Assembly: GCA_003024175.1 (NCBI GenBank)
Contig: MDYQ01000312.1
Span: 1 to 25,369, forward strand
Origin: Planoprotostelium fungivorum
Lineage: Eukaryota > Evosea > Variosea > Cavosteliida > Cavosteliaceae
Length of the DNA stretch: 25,369 bases
Reading direction: 5' to 3'
This document shows positions 20,380-25,369 of the stretch, in pieces. The number at the start of each line of letters is the position of its first letter. Positions within the stretch are counted from its first letter, which is position 1. The position numbers and the translations under genes were made by a program. The notes beneath the pieces are model-generated. The model was not told the DNA's origin. It made no database searches and was given only the letters and a program-made list of their open reading frames with translations.

Positions 20380-20604
20380 TCAATAAAATTTCACCGTTTT
20401 GTGTATTCCCGTCTTCAGGCTCTGAGCGATCTCATCCGATCGTTTCATCATTCTCGATCTCCTCTCTGCTTCACACGTTTTGTTTGATGAGACGTCTCCG
20501 TGATAGCGTGCATTGTAACGGTACTCACGCTTTATGTTGGTGTATGAAGGAATGAGGGAATAGCAGGGACGACAAGTGACGGAGTTGTGAGGGAATAATT
20601 TCAT
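20380..20604 (-). CDS. Small intronless basic protein (74 residues)
   Basis: An ATG-to-TAA frame encodes a basic protein with a CRPC pair near residues 11-14 and a Lys/Arg-rich helical C-terminal half (CEAERRSRMMKRSDEI). It stands alone between the secreted-protein gene and a gene-poor stretch. Lack of introns is unusual here, so it could also be a single exon. No family is recognised, though small basic organellar ribosomal proteins look similar. Confidence 0.4.
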   Translation of the reverse strand: MKLFPHNSVTCRPCYSLIPSYTNIKREYRYNARYHGDVSSNKTCEAERRSRMMKRSDEIAQSLKTGIHKTVKFY

Positions 20605-20876
20605 ATGGAACGAAGGTGTTTCGGATCCGTCGAAGTGATGATGGGTGGTCGTGTGATGTAGTTTCGAAGTGAGGTGACGCCAGAAGATTAGAGAGCCAAG
20701 GTCGATATCGATAGGAAGGCCCTCAACGTCCTCCAGTGACCGCAGAGGAGTGAGGAACGACGGTAGATAGGATGATTGTCGAGGTGAAGAGAATTATTTA
20801 TTTGTCTGCGCCTGCATCCTCAGATTCTCTCCTCAACAACCGTTCTTTATCCTCCTGTTCATATATTATTGATACA

Positions 20877-21095
20877 TCAAGCATCATAATGATGCACCTT
20901 CATCTTCTCTAAACGAATCTTCAATGCCTTCAGTTCATCTTTCTTCTCTGCCTCGATCTGATTACTATCAATCCGTAATGAACAGAAGTGTTATGACATA
21001 CCTTTTTGTGCTCTTTGATGAATCTCGAATAGTTCATCGTTCGTTATGTTTGCCCTCAGAAACTTCGCGAAGTTGGAAATTCCATCATCTACAAA
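20877..21095 (-). CDS. Two probable exons of a coiled-coil protein
   Basis: A minus-strand stretch near 21095-21000 reads SNFAKFLRANITNDELFEIH and meets a GTATGT donor. A second stretch ends at TGA (20877-20879) and reads EAEKKDELKALKIRLEKMK, a clear coiled coil. Both look coding, but the phases do not match across the obvious junction, so an acceptor or an extra exon is missing in my model. The 5' end would run into the start of the plus-strand gene at 21118. Confidence 0.35.
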
Positions 21096-21117
21096 CAAAA
21101 CTGATCAATAAAATAAA

Positions 21118-21993
21118 ATGATTCGATTCCCCGTCTTGGTTGTAGACGCTGTGACAACTGCCGAAGCTCATCACACTCAACAGCTGTCACACTCAACAGC
21201 TGGGCCTACAACCCAAGCATTTGATCTCGTTACGTTTACGATCAATATGGATAAATTATCCTTCACCAAGAATGAGCTGGGCCTTGAACCCTCGACGGTT
21301 ACTTCCATAGTAAGTGAGAAAAACAGATACGACCCTTACAAACAGCAGGATGCACAAGTCAAAAATAGTTATCTATTTGTTTCGAAGCTTTGGGTATTTG
21401 ATGGAAGGTAGATTCATCATTTCTAAAAAGTCAAAGCTACGAACTTGTGGAAATAAGCAAGTGGACATCGTTGATGACAATATGAGAATATACAACTATT
21501 CTATCCTTCAAGAAACGGCGAATCGTCTACTTGAGAAATACCAAAATCAAGTGATCACTAAGAGCGAGCTGAAACAGAAGGAAGTGGGTCTTCGCTGATC
21601 TCAAACAGCACTGCGATTAATATCAAACAGTCTGAACTCCTAAGGTCTGAGGTTAGTGCTTGTCTCTACCACCTGGTGATGACCAAGCAGGTGAGAACCA
21701 TAGACTCTTACAACCTTCGAGACCGATACAGATGCAGATCATGATACCACCTCATGAAGGCGAGGTGATTATCTACTTTGGTGAAGCGAATGGAGATCAA
21801 CATATACGGGCGATCGAGAAATACAAGAAGATCGCCACCCTTACATCATATGAGCAGCTACTGGATACTATGAGGTGATTCGATATCCATTCCGCGGGCT
21901 TACATCATGATTCGAAGGCAAAAGGTAAACGAGCCTCTAAGGGAACTGTACGAGGAGAATCATCAAGAGCTGGTGGCATTAAAGAATAAATGA
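21118..21993 (+). CDS. Hypothetical protein (217 residues), seven exons
   Basis: Exons: 21118-21309, 21346-21407, 21431-21460, 21487-21583, 21631-21690, 21738-21874 and 21918-21993; introns are 36, 23, 26, 47, 47 and 43 bases. The 654 bases close on TGA. The N-terminus has a hydrophobic run (FPVLVVDAV) and a His/Gln/Ser stretch from a 16-base DNA repeat. The middle is helical (LQETANRLLEKYQNQ), then PPHEGEVIIYFGEANGD, and a charged helical end (LRELYEENHQELVALKNK). No family is recognised. The 23- and 26-base introns are among the shortest in the window and need transcript support. Confidence 0.65.
21176..21207 (+). repeat. 16-bp tandem repeat, two copies
   Basis: TCACACTCAACAGCTG occurs twice in a row. 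Because 16 is not a multiple of three, the two copies are read in different frames within the coding sequence. Confidence 0.8.
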
Positions 21994-22028
21994 TCCGCTT
22001 TTCATACTCCTGTCTTCTCTGCTCTTAG

Positions 22029-22638
22029 AAGAGAAGGCGTGTCCGCACAAGGAATCATATCCAACATTTCTGCTCTCGTTAGTAGAGTACGGGAGGCTAC
22101 TTCAGTTCGGGGCACGAGCGACCAGAGAGTGAGCCTTGTTCGTTCAAAGACGTTGAGACTCGCGCTTCAGAAAGCGGCTAAAAGTCGAGTCAGTTGATCG
22201 GAGGATGATAGCTTTGGATCAACGACAGCACGCCTCCAAAGGTCTTTGCACTCAAATCAGAAGGGACCGGGAAAAGGGAGAGACAGTGAGGAATTTATGG
22301 GTTGTCAGAGGGTTGCGGTCTCCGCATCAATGCGTCCTCAAATATGCAGGAAATCCTCTGAGCGATGTGAACGAGGGGTTGACGTCGTGGAATTTGAGAT
22401 TGAGCCGAGGGGACTGTGAAATCGCTCGTATGTGCGGAGAAGTAGAGAGAGGACCACCTGAAACGTCAGATGAGACGAAAGAGCTGCGCTTCACCTTCTG
22501 CCTCTGACAGAGATTGCTGATGAAGATACTGTAAGAAGATTGGCGTACACAACGAGCAGAATGATGTACACGGCGGGATTGGATTCTGTGAAGGCGGATA
22601 TTTTGAATGAGAGGAACATGACGAGCATGGCAGTGTAG
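22029..22638 (+). CDS. Hypothetical protein (5' end unresolved)
   Basis: Exons: from about 22029 to 22128, then 22171-22188, 22229-22285, 22309-22415 and 22482-22638; introns are 42, 40, 23 and 66 bases, and the frame closes on TAG. The readable protein is basic at first (DREKGE), then contains VDVVEFEIEPRGL and ends in a helical region (LTEIADEDTVRRLAYTTSRM). The first exon follows a pyrimidine-rich CTCTTAG acceptor, so an upstream start exon is expected; it does not join in phase to the gene ending at 21993. The family is unknown. Confidence 0.55.
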
Positions 22639-22974
22639 GCTCTCCACTTCGGCCTGTTTCTTCGCCATCGGTCTCGTTTTTAACAACACGATTTGCAGTG
22701 TGAACTAATTTCCACCTCTTATCAGTCCTAGCCGATCGTACAGCCAACGAACTCAGTTGACCATTCTTTCCAGACAGTCTTAGACTACCGGGGCCTGTTG
22801 TGTACAGGCTAGGTCGTGGTTGAAGACTTACACTTTCCGGCTCCCTGGAATGGCCATGTGGGAAGCCGTGGTCAGAATTGATCTCGACTTGACGATGGGC
22901 AATCTCCTCCAGGATGATGTTGGTGAAGCTTCACGGTCTAGCACTTCTAGCCTTGATCCGGAAATTGTTAATCC

Positions 22975-24530
22975 TCAGGAGGACTCCAGTGACGGTCTAA
23001 ACCAACCCTGGATGAGGCGAATAATCTGGTGCGGGAGAAGGTCACTCCTGGTGATCTTGGTTAGCTGCTCTCTGAAGCTTGCCATCTTCTGTTCCAGTTG
23101 TGGTTGGTCAGGGCAGTAGCCGACGTCGGTTTCAAGGTAATTTAGAAGGCATCGATCAGAGGTTCTCCGTCCAACCTGTGCCCAATGTCTACCGTTGCCA
23201 GCTTCGTATTAACGTAGATCTGTGGGAACACAGCACGCTTTTTGATGCCGAAGGGTACACCAGTCCACTTACCAAAGGTCGTAGTGTGGACAGAGGTGGA
23301 AGGGGTTTCGAAGACAAAGGAGACCCGGTCGTCTCCCGAGCCGTTCTCCGTCAGCGACTTCCTCAGTAATTGTTACAAGGCCTTCACTATCAGTCCTATT
23401 TTGACTCTTCTCTCTCACCTGACACACGCTCGAATGAGGAATGTTCTTTGCGTATTGATCGATCTTTCCGGATATGAGATGGCCTCCGCTCTTCGTAAGA
23501 GGTTTGTGTAATTCGTTGATGAGTACTGAAACCCGACACGATAGCAAGGCGGTTGTGTCCCTGCCTCAAGTCAACGGTTCATCCTCGGAGGAGATCTTAA
23601 AATAGATCTAACCTTATTGGTGGCGACGCTTTCGAAGACATCCAAGAGGGCCTTCATCTCAATTCTCTTCCGTACAGCTTCTGGGACTGCTGAAAATGGC
23701 TATTGACGTCGCAACTTCCGATCTGGAAGTCCCTCGGAATCACCTCTCCAAATCCGATCGAAGTCCGAAGGTTGATTGGTAACGATGGCATTTTTGGACA
23801 AGAGTTTCGTGATGATGTTCGACAGTGTCTTGGGTACCTTCTCCACCGTCAGCTCTTCTCTTCTCTCTTGTTGCACGGGAGATCGGCATTCCTTGCGATG
23901 AGGGAGTAGGTGAGCTTGGATGGTTCGTCAGATTGGAAGGGATTGACACCGGTGCAGGGTCTGTACATGACCACACCGATCGTGTGATAATCCGTACGAA
24001 AATCGACGTCCTACAATTGTGAGAGCTTCGACTATGGTGTGGTGTATCATCATCTAGTGCGATGATGGAGGCAGAGATGCGATCGAGACACACCTGTTTC
24101 ATTCTTCCCGTCTGCTCGGGGAGATGTATTCTAGATATCTAAGAGACTGTCGTGGAATGATCACCACTCGATTCCGTTTCTGGAGGAGGGAAGAATAACT
24201 GAGTCGCACAACTTGACGAGGTTGGCGCTGCGATTGACCAAGATGTGTTCAGGGCAGCCTAAGATGGAGATAACCCTTCTGATGCATCTGATATGGTGAG
24301 TCGAATCATATACCCACGGAACGGTTACCTGTCTAACACTCTCCACGATGGACATCGACAATCGTATGGCTTCGATGCCGGTTTTCTCCTTCTTCTGTCG
24401 ATTTGCTTCTCTTATCGTTACAGGCTTGTCTCCTTCTCCGCTCTCTCCTTCTCTGCTTTCTCTGCAGACGTCCAGTTTCTGCTACTGATCTCTAGCCACC
24501 AGAGCTGATTCCATACAATCATCGTCACAT
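22975..24530 (-). pseudogene. Decayed serine/threonine kinase-AAA ATPase gene
   Basis: Minus-strand pieces match, in order, the family that couples a PknB-like kinase to an AAA_16 ATPase (often followed by GAF and histidine kinase domains in bacteria and fungi): PEHILVNRSANLVKLCD, RYLEYISP, PEQTGRMKQ, FRTDYHTIGVVMY and TGVNPFQSDEPSKLTYSLIA, then SNIITKLLSKNA, RYQSTFGLRSDLER, QKLYGRE, IEMKALLDVFE, and ELHKPLTKSGG followed by LISGKIDQYAKNIPHSS. At least four neighbouring blocks sit in different frames with no splice sites between. The catalytic-loop Asp is missing and the Walker A glycine-lysine motif expected before ELHKPLTK is gone. A helical piece at 23119-22975 (LEQKMASFREQLTKITRSD) may belong to it. 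Confidence 0.7.
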
Positions 24531-24548
24531 CCTGATCTCAAACACTTG

Positions 24549-24881
24549 ATGAGCCTGATATTCGCAGCTGTCCTAGATGAACTGTCAGAAAAGAAATTGA
24601 GGAAGGTATTCACCACAGCATTCGGTGAGTGCATGAGAGGAGAATGAGGGGAACATTGGGAGGAATGGACATATCCATGACAGACACTTTTGATGACGTT
24701 GTGTCACAGTGAAGAAGAGGACCTGGTTAGAATGGTCTCGTCAAATGTGAAGCGGAAGAGCACTGGAATAATACAGCAACACATCTTGTGTATCATAGGA
24801 TCTTTATATGTATATATCATTACGTGCAACTGTCGACTTGAAATGCCTTCGTCATCTGTTGACATATCGATGTATCTATAA
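24549..24881 (+). CDS. Small hypothetical protein with a hydrophobic segment (80 residues)
   Basis: Exons are 24549-24624 and 24715-24881, with a 90-base GTGAGT intron; the 243 bases run from ATG to TAA. The N-terminal half is helical and charged (AVLDELSEKKLRKVF, EEDLVRMVSSNVKRK); the C-terminal part has a hydrophobic run (ILCIIGSLYVYIITC) that could anchor it in a membrane. Another frame downstream (CNNIFRNITTDISLRL, to about 24940) also looks protein-like, so a further splice near 24780 is possible. The family is unknown. Confidence 0.45.
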
Positions 24882-25045
24882 TCTTGTGTGCAACAACATC
24901 TTCAGAAACATCACCACTGATATCTCTCTCCGTCTATAGTGAGCTATATGTTTCGATTTTTCCGGTTGGTGGCCAAGAAGGACTCCCGAATGTGCCATAA
25001 AATTTTCGCGCTACACTGTTCTTTTTGATCACATCATCGCAACCC

Positions 25046-25369
25046 ATGCCTTCTACTGAGAAGAGATCTATCAACTCTGCCGTCAGAAGTCGTACACAAA
25101 TTGTGTCGCGTCTCGATCAGAATGGTGATTGACCTTGAGGTCATAATCGGTCCTGATTGAATCGATCAGCAGATACGAAACAGGTGGCAGAGTGGAAGAA
25201 GTCGCACATATTATACGAAAAGTTGTTTGCTGCCATCAAAAATCAGATCAACGATCTAGACGAGAAGGACAGAAACCGACAGATGTGGCTGTCATTGATA
25301 TCACCCTATGAGAAATTGAAGTCATTGAGAGCAAAAGGGGTGATGATTGGAAAGAAGGCTTTTGCAACC
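25046..25369 (+). CDS. 5' end of a hypothetical gene running off the window
   Basis: Exon 1 is 25046-25124, starting ATG (MPSTEKRSINSAVRSRTQIV). A 45-base intron (GTGATT...GATCAG) leads in phase to exon 2, open from 25170 to the end of the window. The protein is charged and helical (EWKKSHILYEKLFAAIKNQ), probably coiled coil. No family is recognised. Confidence 0.65.

Noticed and set aside
1-25369. Bacterial or phage origin
   Set aside because: Dense GT-AG introns in nearly every gene, eukaryotic deubiquitinase and kinase domains, and absence of operons or Shine-Dalgarno sites rule it out.

Overview
The window reads as compact nuclear DNA of a single-celled eukaryote whose species I cannot name. 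Nearly every gene is cut by short GT-AG introns, mostly 33-70 bases (extremes 23 and 340), with donors such as GTGAG or GTAAG. Exons joined by hand across these introns keep frame over many junctions and close on a stop codon. There are no operons, ribosome binding sites, tRNAs, rRNAs or CRISPR arrays. Genes lie on both strands with very small gaps; two neighbours even overlap tail to tail by 12 bases.

Layout. 1-1000: competing open frames, unassigned. 1393-3853: small genes, namely an F-box-like protein (-), a 163-residue protein with a perfect destruction box (+), an unknown (-) and a secreted 135-residue protein (+). 3853 to about 7500 (-): a large gene fusing a beta-propeller (WD40-like) to a ubiquitin-specific protease that keeps its Cys and His boxes. 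7600-10400: sparse, with a small gene, the tail of another, a broken Ty3/gypsy reverse transcriptase fragment and several hairpins. 10414-13172 (+): an 18-exon protein kinase with a non-canonical catalytic loop. 13173-14108: gene-free, with two adjacent hairpins. 14109-16140: three or four partly resolved genes. 16244-17825 (+): a beta-rich protein whose last intron is a 357-bp inverted-repeat mobile element with a 7-bp target duplication. 18073-22638: well resolved multi-exon genes of unknown function. 22975-24530 (-): a decayed serine/threonine kinase-AAA ATPase gene of the bacterial/fungal hybrid-sensor type. 24549 to the end: two more genes, the last running off the window.

The genes do not form a pathway. 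The recognisable functions (deubiquitinase, F-box-like protein, destruction-box protein) touch ubiquitin signalling, but nothing in the sequence shows that they work together. The most notable items are the propeller-protease fusion and the mobile element that appears to act as a self-made intron. All exon models are hand-built without transcript data.
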